The notes beneath the pieces are model-generated. The model saw only the letters and a program-made list of their open reading frames with translations. It ran no database searches and was not told where the DNA came from. Source: Isoetes taiwanensis (taxonomy: Eukaryota; Streptophyta; Lycopodiopsida; Isoetales; Isoetaceae). From it: a DNA stretch of 64,000 nucleotides. Shown here piece by piece: positions 46,938 through 58,823 of this stretch (its first letter is position 1; every line of letters starts with the position of its first letter). Both the position numbers and the translations under genes were made by a program. Location: NCBI GenBank assembly GCA_021234155.1, contig JAJEKV010000050.1, positions 7,983,700-8,047,699 on the forward strand. The letters run 5' to 3'.

Positions 46938-47454
46938 TTTTGAAGGGATAGACGCCTTTGGCGATGAGTCTGGGCATATAAAAATGCAAGGCGCATTCTG
47001 CAAGATTGGTAGTCCAAAGAGCAATTCTGGGCACGTTTAATCGATCGGCCAAATCCTGAGCCCAGCCAACATGAACATCTGAAATAACACAGCTGAATGT
47101 AATCTGCGAATTGGAAATTTCCTCTCTAACAGCGTCTTCCAAGGGTCCGGCCAAATCCTCAAAGGAATCCATGAATTCCGCAATCGAAGTGGCAGAAAAA
47201 CGAGACGACCCTGCCGGAGCTACGACATCAAAAGAGGCCACAATAACTTTTACTTTCGAATTCAACCCGGAGGCCTCGGATTTGGGTTGTTGTAGCAGAG
47301 ATCTGAGACGAGAATTTTGATCTCTGGGAATTGCAAACGTAATTAGAGCCCCTGAAGCTGCTAGGTATGCACAGAGATCAACCATGGGCGAGATATGGCC
47401 GTGGAGCGGGAGCGGTATGGCTAAAACGTGAGGAGCGGTGCCGGAGTCCGCCAT
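46938..47454 (-). pseudogene. UGT copy B, exon 1 (acceptor-binding half)
   Basis: The ATG at 47452-47454 starts MADSGTAPHVL. Catalytic histidine candidates are in PLPLHGHISPM (about residues 15-25), and the activating aspartate lies in CVISDVHVGW (about residue 120). The exon continues to GVYPFK and ends at 46938 with donor GTAAGT. Family 1 UGTs transfer sugar from UDP-sugar to small acceptors in the cytosol. This exon is open throughout. I chose this start because an upstream in-frame extension has no ATG and overlaps the TATA box. With exon 2 rejoined the gene would have about 485 codons, a normal UGT length. Confidence 0.88.
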
Positions 47455-47497
47455 AGCTGCGAGCTCGAAGAACAGGTGGGACGAGCATAGTTTCGTG

Positions 47498-47520
47498 GGG
47501 TTTATATGAGTTGACACGTG
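47498..47520 (-). promoter_or_regulatory. G-box and TATA box of the UGT gene
   Basis: On the minus strand CCACGTGTCAACTCATATAAAC lies 45-65 bp upstream of the ATG. CACGTG (47515-47520) is a palindromic G-box, a binding site for plant bZIP/bHLH factors. CATATAAAC (about 47500-47508) is a good TATA box. Transcription would start at about 47475, leaving a very short leader. The G-box is only a few bases from the TATA box. Confidence 0.65.
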
Positions 47521-48430
47521 GCATATGAATTAGAAAAAGGGATTTATATATCCCAATTAATTCAAAAACTAGGTATATCAAGCTTGTTCCACAACTATCA
47601 CATACCTTATCACATACCTTCCTTATTTGTCTTTTTTTTTTAACTGAACCATTGGGTTTTAAACCATTAGATTCGCAAGTTCAAACAACGAATACGTATA
47701 TATGTATAAATACATGTAGGCCAACGCAGAGCGACCTCTTCAAACTGATGGCAGACGAACAGGGAATGAATCCCCTGGAGATCCACTCCAATCTGGAATA
47801 ACCAGTTTAAGGTGTAAAATCGCAATACAGCGAACCCCGGCGAACCCAAAGCAAGAACCAAGCAAACAAACAGAGAACAAAGAGCAAGAACCAAGCAAGA
47901 ACCAACCGAAAAACTGTGAAGAACAAGAACGAAGCAAAAATCTGTGAAGAACAAGAACCAAGCAAAAAGCAAAAATCTGTGAAGAACTGGCGGGGAGTTG
48001 AACCCTACAACCCAAAACCAGTGTGCACCCGGATCCCAAGCAAGCCGCCCCGCAACCAAAAAGATATGCTCAGCACATAGTGTTTAAGCCGAAAACCGTG
48101 CAAAACCAAAACCGCGGCAAAGACCAAAACCGCGCTGCGAGAAGCCGGGATGCTCGGTTCGTTCAACGCTGCCGCTAGCCACCGCTGCCCTCTCCAAGCA
48201 AGCCCTCTTCAAGCCCTGTTCAAGAAATCGCAGTCCATGGTTAACAGCTCATGAATCACACTTCCCAATTCGTGGATGCATGAATCACAGGCCCTGAGGG
48301 CCGCGACCAGAAAAAGAAAAATTCAAGAAACTCTGCTTTCTAAAATTAACCAGGAACAAAAAGGGCAAAAAAGCCAAATCCAAATATTAAAACCTTACCC
48401 AACCCTTAAAGAAACCATAGAAAGATCTTT
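47521..48430. other. UGT 5' flank with short A-rich tandem repeats
   Basis: From about 47845 to 47990 the + strand repeats AAGAACCAAGCAA and AAAATCTGTGAAGAAC several times. The minus frames over it (SCLVLALCSLF-like) are repeat artefacts. No gene is recognised. Confidence 0.55.
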
Positions 48431-49085
48431 TGCGAACCTTATTATTGTTAGTTAGAAAAGAAGCAAATTATATTAAGCTTTCGGGAGAGGTGTGCTCTAC
48501 CATGACAAACAGAAGATGGTCTGTAGCTCTTCCCAAGGAAACATACCTAGATAACTTACCAAGAAGAACATTCAAGAATTTAACTTCAACACGATGGACT
48601 ATGTATGGCAATGATATTGCAGAATTAGTCCAAAAGTCAGGTGAGCCGCAAATATGTATGCTTCTAGTAAAATCTAAGTGGGAATCTGTATGCCTTTTCA
48701 ACTCTTCTATAGAGAGGTGTCTTATGTGTGTGTGTGTGGGTTTTTCCTCCCATGTGGGGGTTTTTTCATCCCAGTAGTAGGGACACATTGTATAGTAGCA
48801 TTTGTCTTTTTGGTGTGGTTTTATCTACTTTGTGTACTGCATATACCGTCTCATAGGTCAAGTTTGGCCTCCGCGGACGTTAAAATATACTTCCTTCCTT
48901 CCGTCCTTCTTTGGCAATGCTTGACTATGCACTCGGGGCATTGCAAAATTAGTCCAAAAGTCAGGAGAGCCGCAGATATGTACAGCTTCTAGTAAAATCT
49001 ACGTGGGAATCCGTATGCCTTTTCAACTCTTCTATAGAGAGGTGTCTATGTGTGTGTGTTTCTCGATTCTATTCTATTCTATTTT
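48430..49085 (+). repeat. local direct duplication and LINE-like 3' ends
   Basis: A 120 bp segment at about 48615-48738 recurs at about 48940-49060. It shares TTAGTCCAAAAGTCAGG and GTGGGAATC, followed by TTTTCAACTCTTCTATAGAG and AGGTGTCT. Between them, CGTCTCATAGGTCAAGTTTGG, CTCCGCGGACGTTAAAATA and a (TTCC)n run at about 48890-48912 form a diverged LINE 3' end. After the second copy a (TTCTA)n run ends at about 49083. This looks like two related LINE tails, one inside or next to the other. Confidence 0.65.
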
Positions 49086-50350
49086 CCTAGACATTAAGGT
49101 TTTTATAATATGGTGAATACATTTTATTTACACGGCCTAACAGTTTGATACTAGTAATTGGGTGTATGTTACAGCATAAGCTCAAGGGTGTGGCTCAGGA
49201 TGAACACAGACACAAAGGCTTTAGTTAGTGCAATTAATGTCTACAAGAAATTTATCGCGGCGGTTCCCCGACTTCCTTGTGCTTCCGTCCAAGACCTATG
49301 CAGTTGGACCCCAGTTAATGTTCAATGTTTGAATAAATATACTTATGTATTAGTATCAAAACATACGAGAGTTAACCCGCATTATTGCCATGTGTTCCTT
49401 GCCCATATGATACATGGATGCTAAGGTCAATGACCGTAGGATCCCTGTTATACTTTCCACTCCACCCGAGGATAGTCAGTGGGTTTTGAGCATGGCTGGG
49501 GTCGCCCATACCCAATAGCCTTACTAGTAGACCGATTCACTCAATGGCATGTGTTGTTTTGTTATGTTTTGCTATGCGCCTAGTGGTTACACCTCAATAC
49601 ATATATGATGTGGTAGAAAAGAAATTAAATGATTTTCAAATTAAAGTATGAAAAACATTGGAAATCTATAAATCCCTCGATTGTTCCGAGAAAAATCCAA
49701 CACTTTTTGGGAAGAAGACCATGATATATTTTTCCCGATAGATATTCATGCATACGTCTGCCTTGCTTAATAGTTCCTAAGATTAAGCATACTTTCAATG
49801 TACTAATACATATCCTGGGACGATTGTGTCCCATGTCACAACATCCCAAGAGACATATTACTCTTATATGCATGCCATATATCAAGGAGAGTCCCTTAAT
49901 ATGAGCCCAATTACAACGATGAGTCCATAAATGAACCTATGTGATCGATAGCTCCACTACCACACACTCTCAAAGCACGTTGTAACTTTATCTGGATCTA
50001 TACCCTCACACTTCATTTTGTTAAAGTATAATCTAAAGCGAAAAGGGCATTACCATTTGTGCATATTCTACAATTATAGCACCGCATAATCATCATGCAT
50101 TGAAATTTTAGATCCCTGCTCTGATGTAATACAATCACATCATGCATTGAAATTTTAGATGTCTGCTTTGTATAATACAATCAGAGAGGTTCCAACAATG
50201 ACATCTAGTAAATGCGAACAGAAAATCACTACCAGAGCACGTGAACTATCTCTTCTTCTTACCCTTTGGGATGACATGCACTCACCAACTCCAAATACTA
50301 CTATCTTTCTTGCTTCCTGATCTTTCTTGCCAAACCAAAACAATTGTGAA
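49086..50350. other. no gene recognised
   Basis: Short frames on both strands show no domain. The stretch CATCATGCATTGAAATTTTAG is repeated at about 50091 and 50139. Confidence 0.5.
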
Positions 50351-50937
50351 TGTTGGAATCAAGCCTTATCTAAAGAACAATTTATGCAATTATTCTAAAT
50401 CCACAACAATACTCTAGCACAACAACTTTACTAGAGCAAAAAAAACTTCAACCAATTCAACAACTCAATTCATAGATAAACACCTTCAATAATTGTTTTA
50501 TCAAGCGTAACAATGACAATGATAAAATATTCAAATAAGAACACTGTTCATTTGGGTTCAAACAAAATACTGTAGCAATTTCGATGGTCTTCAGATTGAG
50601 CTAATGGGTGAATTAGATCAATCGATCCCTTGCCGAACACTGCAATCTCATCGTCAATATGTCCTCCAGCTGCACCGTCCATTAAACTCACAGCTTCGAC
50701 GGTTATGGCAGAGAATCCGGGCCACCTGTAAATCCTTCTTTTTTGAATGTTCGGTTGGCTCCAAATTATGAAGCCAACCATTGACCATGTAAAACCAATG
50801 GTCGTTTACACTATATACACACCCTTTAGGTTCATATAAACCATTAGGGTAGATGTTTGTATTTACACAGGGCACATCACTGTTGAGTTAGGTTAACATG
50901 ATCTCAGAGAATCACGATTATATGGTGAACTCCAACA
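50351..50937 (-). repeat. 3' LTR of the second copia element
   Basis: This is 587 bp with TGTTGG...CCAACA ends. On the minus strand the polypurine tract GAAGGAGGAG lies directly inside it at about 50938-50947. Confidence 0.95.
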
Positions 50938-51147
50938 CTCCTCCTTCACCATATAATTAAATAATCTTGCAAAGAATTCCTGTGCAGCTTGAAACCTGTT
51001 AAATGCAGACTGTGTTTTCAACTACAAACAATGTTCAGTATATTTTTCCTGCAACTGTAAATGCATACTGTGTTTCCAACTGCATATTCAGTACATCTTC
51101 CTGCAACTTGTTTTCACTTGTTTCCCCATAACTTCAGATTCATATGT

Positions 51148-51816
51148 TCATGTCAATTTCAAGCTGTTCCTGTGCTGCACAAATTTTCCAACTGCTAAAG
51201 CCTTTGTAAAAATATCAGCAACCTGACTTTCTGTTTTAACATAACACATTTGAATGTACTTTTTCTCAGCTAGGTCTCTAATAAAATGAATATTGAGCTC
51301 AATGTGTTTCGTCCTTTCATGATCAACCGGATTCTTGACTATTGCAATACAACTTTGGTTGTCTGTCCATATCTTTGTAGGATTTTCTTGTGCACACTCT
51401 AATTCTTCTAGAAGTCTTCTAAGCCAAGTAATTTCCTTTGCAACCAAGGATGAAGCAGCATACTCTGCCTCTGCAGTTGACATTGCTATAGCAGTTTGTC
51501 TTTTGCTTTTCCAATTTACTGCTCCACCACCTAGATAGATTACATATCCAGATGTAGATTTTCTAGAACTAAGGTCTCCTCCCCAGTCAGCATCACTAAA
51601 TGCAGAAAGTTCCAGATTATCTGAATCATATGTTATGCCAAAATCATGAGTGTTTTTCAAATACCTGAGTACTCTTTTCCCTGCTTGCCAGTGTTCTTTA
51701 CTTGGGTTATGAGATCTCCTACTAAGAACATTTACAATATATGAAATATCAGGTCTGGTGTTGTTGGAAAGATAAAGTAAACATCCAACTAAGGCTCTAT
51801 ATGGCACATTCTCCAC
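51148..51816 (-). pseudogene. copia RNase H domain, open frame of 222 codons
   Basis: The frame starts with NVPYRALVGCLLYLSNNTRP, the RT-RNase H connection. RNase H motifs SDADWGGDLSSRKSTSGY, STAEAEYAASSLVAKE, WTDNQSC and HIELNIHFIRDL are all present. The frame ends normally near the purine tract. It should be continuous with the RT frame but is separated by a frame change and stop at about 51820-51910. Confidence 0.9.
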
Positions 51817-51909
51817 ATCCTTTAATTCTTTCTCACGAAATTTTCCTTTTTTCAGTTAACTTTGTGACACTGGAGTTATTGGAGTGGAGACTGGATTTGC
51901 ATCTTCAAG

Positions 51910-53640
51910 TTAAACCTTTTCAACATGTTTAGAATATGCTTGCTTTGTTTCAGGCTTCAGAATTTTTCGATTTCTATCTCGTGTCACCTCAATGCCAAGA
52001 AATTGTTTTAATTCTCCTAAATCAGTCATTTGAAATCTGGCTTTTAGAATTTCCTTGCAGTGAGCTAGACAATCAGTACTGTTTGCAATCATTATGCAAT
52101 CATCAACGTAAAGAGCAATCATGCAATAATCTTTTCCACTTCTAAACCTATAAATATTGCCATCATTTTTTAACTTTTCAAAACCTTGTTCTCTCAAATA
52201 TTGATCGATGCAAAAGTACCATTCTCTTGGGGCTTGTTTTAAGCCATAAACTGCTTTGTTTAATTTCCACACCATGTCATTCTTTTGAGCAAATCCAGGA
52301 GCTTGCCTCATGGAAACATCTCCATCTATTTTTGCATTCAAAAATGCTGTCTTGACATCCATGTGATGGAGTTCCAAGTTTCTAGCATTTGCCAAACTAA
52401 GAAGCAATCTAATGCTTGTCAATTTCACTATAGGTGAATAAGTCTCATCATAATCTCTGCCCCTCTTTTGAGTATAGCCCTGAGCTACCAATCTTGCTTT
52501 ATACTTTTTTGTTCCATCAGCACAATCTTTGATCCTAAAGATCCATTTGCTGCCTATGATATTTTTCCCCTTAGGTTCAGTCACAAGATCATAGGTGTGA
52601 GTGCACATAAATGATTCCAATTCTTCATGCATGGCTTTCAGCCAATCATCCTTGTCTGCTGAGTTTAGAGCTTCTTCTACAGTAGAAGGTACGATTTCAT
52701 CATCCATAATTGCTAGAATTTGATCTATGTCTTGTTCTTCAAGACCCTGCCCTTGTCTTTCTAGTCTTAAACTCCTTCCTCTTTCTGTTCTGCCATAACC
52801 TTCATTACTGATGTGTGCTTCTTCCAGCAACCTTTCCACTTGTGTTTTCCTCTTCCTTGGAATCAAGTCTGGTTCTAGTTCTTCATTTTGATTTCTTACT
52901 GCTTGTTCCTCATCACAGCCTATAATTTCAGTCTCTCCTTTTTCTGAGTCATTGTCCGAATCATTATCTCTGTTCATGTCTGGTCTTGAGTCTTGTATTT
53001 TGTCTTCCACATTATGGACTGTTTTACTGTCAGCAGATTTTACATGTCTGTCTTTATACAAGGTATTTTCATCAAAGCAAACATCTCTACTTACAACTAT
53101 CTCTTTACTTTTTGGCACAAAAATTCTGTAACCTTTTGCTTCCTCATCATACCCAACTAGATAGCCAGCTTCCCCTTTGCTATCTAGTTTTTTTCTGAGT
53201 TCTATAGGTATGTGAAAGTACACTAAGCAGCCATAGCATTTATACATATCATAATTTACATCCTCTTTAGAATTTGACCAGAGCAAGTTAGGGACATTAC
53301 CTTTTAGACTTGATGTAGGCAAATTGTTTTGAATTTGAACTGCTGTCTTCAAAGCTTCTTCCCAGAGATAATTAGGCAAACCACAGTTCTTAATCATGGA
53401 TCTCACTGCATCCATTAACGTTCGCATTTTTCCCTTTCGCAACCCCATTTTGTTGGGGACTGTACCCTCTGAGGTAAGTTGCCTTTTTATGCCATTAGAA
53501 ACACAAAATTGTTTAAACTTGTTTGACAAATACTCCCCTCCTCTGTCAGATCGAATGCATTTTAATTTGGCTCCAGTTTCCCTTTCTGTTTCATAGACAT
53601 ACTGTTTGAAAGCAATTAAGGCTTGAGATTTTCGAGCCAA
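51910..53640 (-). pseudogene. copia integrase C-terminal part and reverse transcriptase, 576-codon frame
   Basis: The frame opens in the integrase core with CIRSDRGGEYLSNKF (second catalytic Asp). Where the family has TPQQNGVAERKNRT this protein reads TVPNKMGLRKGKMRT, which looks like two compensating shifts that remove the catalytic Glu. Integrase C-terminal GYLVGYDEEAKGYRIF follows. RT then has [46 protein letters not shown] and the catalytic LYVDDCIMIAN, and ends near KQFLGIEV. RT looks complete. A frame change at about 51900 separates it from RNase H. Confidence 0.9.
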
Positions 53641-53671
53641 GCAATAGCATTTGCACTTTTCGCTATAATCA

Positions 53672-55396
53672 TCAATAAATGATATAAAGTACCTTTTTTT
53701 TTTTCGTCCTTCCCCTTACATTTAGAGGACCACAAAGGTCGGTATGTACTAGTTCCGGGACACCGGTTGCTCTATGTTTAGATTTTGAAAAAGGCAACTC
53801 GTTAATCTTGCCAAGCATGCAGCCTTCACATAAGAACTTTTCGAATTTAGCTCTTTGCATTTAATCCAACCTTTTTGGCTAAATATTTCAAGTTGTTGCA
53901 ATGGGTATGTGCCAATCTATTATGCCAAAGTACAAATTCAGATTCATCCACGTAATTTATGCCGCCAATGACTACATCATTTAATCAAAAAAAAGATTTC
54001 CAACCTTTTTGCAAGAAATTTAATTTCATTCCCAATTGAAATTTTACAAGCATCCGAAGTCAAAAGTGACTCTATAACCTAAATCAACAAAAGTGGCTCT
54101 TTGAAATGAGATTCTTGACGAGAGTTGGTACACAAAGTACATTCTCAATGTCAATAATATTTCCATTCAAGTCAAATAGCTGCGAAAGAACCCTTTGCCT
54201 TCAATTTCTTGTAAAGCTCCATTTCCAACTTGCACTTTCCTTGAATGAGTTGCTCCAACATTTTTTAGTAGATCGGTGAGTATGAACTACTCCGATCTTT
54301 CAGCTCCACTATCAACTACAAGAGCATGAGATTTATTAGTCTTTGATTTATCAAAGAAAGCACAAACTTTTGTACCTCATCCTCCTCATCTATTTCCTCC
54401 TTTTCCTTTGTTTGCTCTCGGCTAAGTAAGCTCCAGCCAGTCCGCCTCCTCGACCCCTGAAGGTCCGCCTCCTCTCTTTGGTACCTCCTCTTCCTCTTTC
54501 CTTTGAATACTCCTTAGGTGTTGGACACTTGGCTGCCACATGCCCTCTACCTCCACAAGTGTAACAATTAAACTCTTTGTTCAGTTTAGGGCGTTGTTTT
54601 TAAAATGTCCCCTGCTCATGACAATAAAAACATGTCCCTTTTCATTTTCGCCCCCTTGCCTTTCCTTCCAGTATAAAGAATCTCATTGGATTCTTCTTCA
54701 TCATCTCTCAAGACCCTTTTTGTTCTATTTACATTCTTAGAATCCCCCGGCATCCTCACGAGTTTTAGCTATGTTCCTAATGAACAAGGAAAGGTTTTCA
54801 TTTTCTCAAACCGCTCTAGCTATGGCAAGGACTTGATATGTATCGATTAGGTTCACACGCTCCACTTAAATCGCCACAATATTGTCAAATTTATTGAAGA
54901 AATCTGAAACATCATCTTCATCCTTAAATTTCAGCTTCCTCGGCTCCTTTTCAAGAAGATCAATCGAGAAGATGTTTTTTCTCCTCATAATGTTTCAACA
55001 TGTAAATCCACATTTCCTTAGCGATCATATTTCGAAGTTTTAATCTTATAGTGGGACTAACCTTTGAGGTGATAATGCCTTGAGCCTCCTTTGACTTAGC
55101 ATACAAACTTCTTCCGATTCTACTCGCAAAGAATGATGCGCCTCGAGCTAGTGTCACCTGTACTCACAGTAGCAACGTTAGTGTTTGAATCACTTGTGTT
55201 GCCAGCTCTTACTGCTCTCACATTCCCACTTGTAGCAGAACTTTCTTGAGTACCGGCATCTCCAGAGGGATTCACAAGATCCCAAAGATCTTCCACCTCT
55301 AAAATATGCTTTATAGCATCCTTTCATTTGAAATCCCTCGAACCGCCTTTATACACTTCTCATCGTGGCTTAAAAGACCGCACCAAATTCGCTTGA
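53672..55396 (-). pseudogene. copia gag and start of integrase, many frameshifts
   Basis: Gag is readable only by switching frames. VEDLWDLVNPSGDA is at about 55300, SKEAQGIITSKVSPTIRLKL at about 55060, KEMWIYMLKHYEEK at 55000, and DVSDFFNKFDNI at 54900. A complete CCHC knuckle (CYTCGGRGHVAAKC) lies at 54525-54566. The pre-integrase CEGCMLGKINELPFSKSKH follows at 53672-53860. An 11-base homopolymer (53694-53704) is where the integrase frame breaks. Confidence 0.82.
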
Positions 55397-55412
55397 CATG
55401 GCTCTGATACCA
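55397..55412 (-). other. primer-binding site, initiator tRNA-Met type
   Basis: Two bases inside the 5' LTR the minus strand reads TGGTATCAGAGCCATG, the standard PBS of plant copia elements. Confidence 0.93.
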
Positions 55413-55414
55413 AA

Positions 55415-56001
55415 TGTTGGAATCAAGCCTTATCTAAAGAACAATTTATGCAATTATTCTAAATCCACAACAATACTCTAGCACAACAACTTTACTAGAG
55501 CAAAAAAAACTTCAACCAATTCAACAACTCAATTCATAGATAAACACCTTCAATAATTGTTTTATCAAGCGTAACAATGACAATGATAAAATATTCAAAT
55601 AAGAACACTGTTCATTTGGGTTCAAACAAAATACTGTAGCAATTTCGATGGTCTTCAGATTGAGCTAATGGGTGAATTAGATCAATCGATCCCTTGCCGA
55701 ACACTGCAATCTCATCGTCAATATGTCCTCCAGCTGCACCGTCCATTAAACTCACAGCTTCGACGGTTATGGCAGAGAATCCGGGCCACCTGTAAATCCT
55801 TCTTTTTTGAATGTTCGGTTGGCTCCAAATTATGAAGCCAACCATTGACCATATAAAACCAATGGTCGTTTACACTATATACACACCCTTTAGGTTCATA
55901 TAAACCATTAGGGTAGATGTTTGTATTTACACAGGGCACATCACTGTTGAGTTAGGTTAACATGATCTCAGAGAATCACGATTATATGGTGAACTCCAAC
56001 A
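55415..56001 (-). repeat. 5' LTR of the second copia element
   Basis: This is 587 bp. On the minus strand it contains a GTGTATATAGTG TATA box at about 55876-55888 that could drive element transcription. Confidence 0.95.
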
Positions 56002-56230
56002 GTGAACAAACAGTCATGCTACATGAGTTTTGAATTTGAATAACTTTAGCTAACAGAGTTAATAAGGCTACTAGAAAGCAAGCTTGTAGTTGGCACTTAG
56101 TGTCATTCCCAAAAGCAACAATATGCTACCAGATATGTTTCCTTTGTAGTATCCTTGATTCATCAGATGCTCTTGCACGAGAAACGCAAGTTAATGCATG
56201 TACTGTCAAAGAATTTATATCGAATTTCAT

Positions 56231-56424
<194 letters not shown>

Positions 56425-56800
56425 CATTATTGTCCCTTGTGCCCTGAGGCCCGTGGACTTATGTAGCATGGGCGAGCTCCCTGATGGGTGCTACTAGCAC
56501 ATCATGCTGGTTTCTATTGTAGCCTTTTCTGAAGGCTTCACTTTTTCCTATTAATACCGGCACCCCGCTTTGGATCGGCTTCAAGGCCGTGCACAGGTGC
56601 GTCGTTATCAATCAGCTTTTAACTGAACAATTTGTGTGGGGTTTATGAGCCCTTTTTGTGCGGTTCATATTACAAACCCTCTTTCCCTGTCTATGACATG
56701 GGCTATATTAGTGACACTGATTACTATCAGGATTAAAAAACCCCGCCCCAAAGGGTTTTCGAGGAAAAACCTTAATAGTAATGGGCTCACTAATGCATAG
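56425..56800 (-). mobile_element. diverged LINE 3' end, minus strand
   Basis: On the minus strand CGAAAACCCTTTGGGGCGGG followed by GTTTTTTAATCC (about 56731-56761) matches the 3' UTR hairpin of the other LINEs. The terminal GGGACAATAATG before the (TATC)n tail resembles GTGGACGATAAAA. About 270 bp between hairpin and tail are not shared, so this is a separate subfamily or a rearranged copy. Confidence 0.55.
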
Positions 56801-57169
56801 TATTATTATCAGATCCGTTTTTCCGTCATTCTGGATTTTGGATTTTTTCCACGCCATTATTGTTAGGCTGCAAAAACCTTAAAGTAAACTGATTAGTACT
56901 GATTAGAGCTCCAATCCGGAGCTATGAATATGTAGTAATTACTGTCAACATAACATCACGTGTCCAAAGGTCCGTGTTTATAAACCATCTTGAAATATTC
57001 TAATTACACCATGTTAACACAATCCCCAGCTTATGTAGTCACTGCCTAATAGTTCAGTGTAAAGCGTCTAAATAAACTTCCCAATTTCATACATAGCATG
57101 CATATACTATGTTGATAGAATTGATGCATTGTGCAAAGAAACCGTCCAATTTCATAGCTTACAACAGCC

Positions 57170-57331
57170 AATGCCACGGTTCTATTGCGATAGCAATAGA
57201 ACCAACATTCCTTGGATGGGGACGTCCTACTTGCACCTCCTATTTATACCGCCTCCTTCCTCATTTCCAGTCATCGGCGTTCTCTTGAGCTTATTTTCCT
57301 TATTGTTCTTTTCTAGCTCCACAAGCTTCCC
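57170..57331 (+). promoter_or_regulatory. 162 bp repeat with perfect hairpin and TATA box, copy 1
   Basis: The repeat opens with GGTTCTATTGC, a GATA loop and GCAATAGAACC (57178-57203), a perfect 11 bp inverted repeat. About 45 bp later comes CTATTTATACC, a core-promoter-like TATA box, then pyrimidine-rich sequence like a plant 5' leader. The same 162 bp occur at 62882-63043 without a difference that I can see. Sequences outside the repeat differ completely. Confidence 0.6.
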
Positions 57332-58483
57332 TTCCAGCTTCTTCCTACCATCCTACCAAAAGTAATGGGCATCGATTCAGCTTCTTCCCACCATATCCCA
57401 CCATAGTTAGTTTTTGATTATGCATTGAGTTGGGTCGTTTGGTTGTAGTCTGACATGCGATAATTTGCTTTAAGCTTTGGTTCTTTTTGTCGGTTAGTTT
57501 CTCTCTTCAATTTATGGCTTCATGGGTTCTGGATCTGAGTTTTTTGGATTGTATCTTGGCGAATCTTCGGTACTGACGCTGGGGTGGAGTTTTTTCTTGG
57601 TTCCGTTCTTTGCCGTCTTTCCCCTATTTGTTTGATTAACCCAGCCAATCTGTTCTGGGTGCACCAGTTCTTGTGGTTCCCCTTTTGTTTTGTTTAACCC
57701 GATTTTGCCCGTTGGTGCTACTGAATTTGGATCCAATCCCTATTCCATTCCGCGTTGTTGTCGGTTTAGATTCATCTGTGTTTGTCCCTGTCTGTTTAAT
57801 GGTTGCTTATAGATTGTTTTTTCTTTGATTTTCGTAGTTTGGTTTCAATTTAGCTTGCTCAATGCCTGCTCAATGCACTTTGCTATATATTATGCTTCAG
57901 TGTGGGTATGTCGGTGCTCGAGTTTTCTGGATCTTCCTTTCGATTTTCATCGTTTGTGGCTCGCAGGCGATTACATCAATCTAACTTATCTTTTTTACCT
58001 CTTCTTGCCGAAGTTTCTCTATGGTCTCGCGCACGGATTTTACAAAGTATTACGGTTTAAATCATCCCTAGATCATCCCTGGCTGGAAATCTGCGGCATA
58101 TATTCCTTTTTGTTACAGGTTCTCGGAGGATGGGGATTCAAGATGGATTATCTTCACCAACAGGGCGGTGATTCTTGATGCTCCATTCTATTTCTTGGTC
58201 CACTTTGAGGGCTGGGCTTACATCCTTGGTGTCAGGAACTTCTAGTTTGGGCAGTCTACGCGGTTTGATTTGAGCTCAGGATCTTGGGTTGCACATGTAC
58301 AATGCCGCAGAACTCCAGATCGTCGATTGCAGAGAGCTACCTAATGCAGGGATTCCGATTGCTGCCGCCGCCCTCCTCAAGGCAATACCTTTCTGTAAGT
58401 TTGTCCCTTTCTACAAGTCGGTGATAACATGAATCTGCAGATAAATGCTAATGTAAAACTTAGTTTGATGTGTTGGATGGGTA

Positions 58484-58823
58484 GATGGTTTTCACTCACA
58501 GGGTCCTGAGTTCAAGTCTCTCCATACACAGTTTGATGTGTTCAGGTCTCTCCATATACAATTTTTCGGTTCATGAGTTCAAGTCTCTCCATAGACAGTT
58601 TGATGTGTTCAGGTCTCTCCATATACAATTTTTCGGTTTCGATTTGATGGGTTCAGGTCTCTCCATACACAATTTTTTAGTTTCCGTTATTGGGGTCCAC
58701 GTCTTATGGATTCGATTGTTGGGGTCCACGTCTTATGGATTCGATTGTTTGGGTCCAAGTCTTGGTATTATTCAATTTTGGATTCGATTGTTTGTGTCCA
58801 AGTCTTGGTATAGACAATTTTCA
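58484..58823 (+). repeat. tandem array of a GTTCAAGTCTCTCCA motif
   Basis: Variants of GGTTCAAGTCTCTCCATACA with ATTTTTCGG spacers recur at about 58509, 58541, 58577, 58608 and 58650. Further degenerate GGGTCCACGTCTTATGG and GGGTCCAAGTCTTGGTAT copies follow at 58694-58820, and an isolated copy lies at 58928. The first unit is preceded by TGGTTTTCACTCACAGGGTC, so the array may derive from a tRNA-like B-box region of a SINE. Confidence 0.75.

Larger units (their letters stand above)
50351..56001 (-). mobile_element. Ty1/copia retrotransposon, nearly identical LTRs, defective genes, 5651 bp
   Basis: The two 587 bp LTRs (50351-50937 and 55415-56001) differ by eye at one site (GACCATGTAAA versus GACCATATAAA). 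The 5 bp target duplication GTGAA lies at 50346-50350 and 56002-56006. The full initiator tRNA-Met PBS and a purine tract are in place. The interior has gag with zinc knuckle, integrase, RT and RNase H in copia order on the minus strand. Gag and integrase carry several frameshifts. Recent insertion with damaged genes points to mobilisation in trans. Confidence 0.95.

Noticed and set aside
47455-47517. Upstream extension of UGT exon 1 (frame start at 47517)
   Set aside because: The codon there is GTG, not ATG, and the segment contains the TATA box. The ATG at 47452-47454 fits UGT N-termini.
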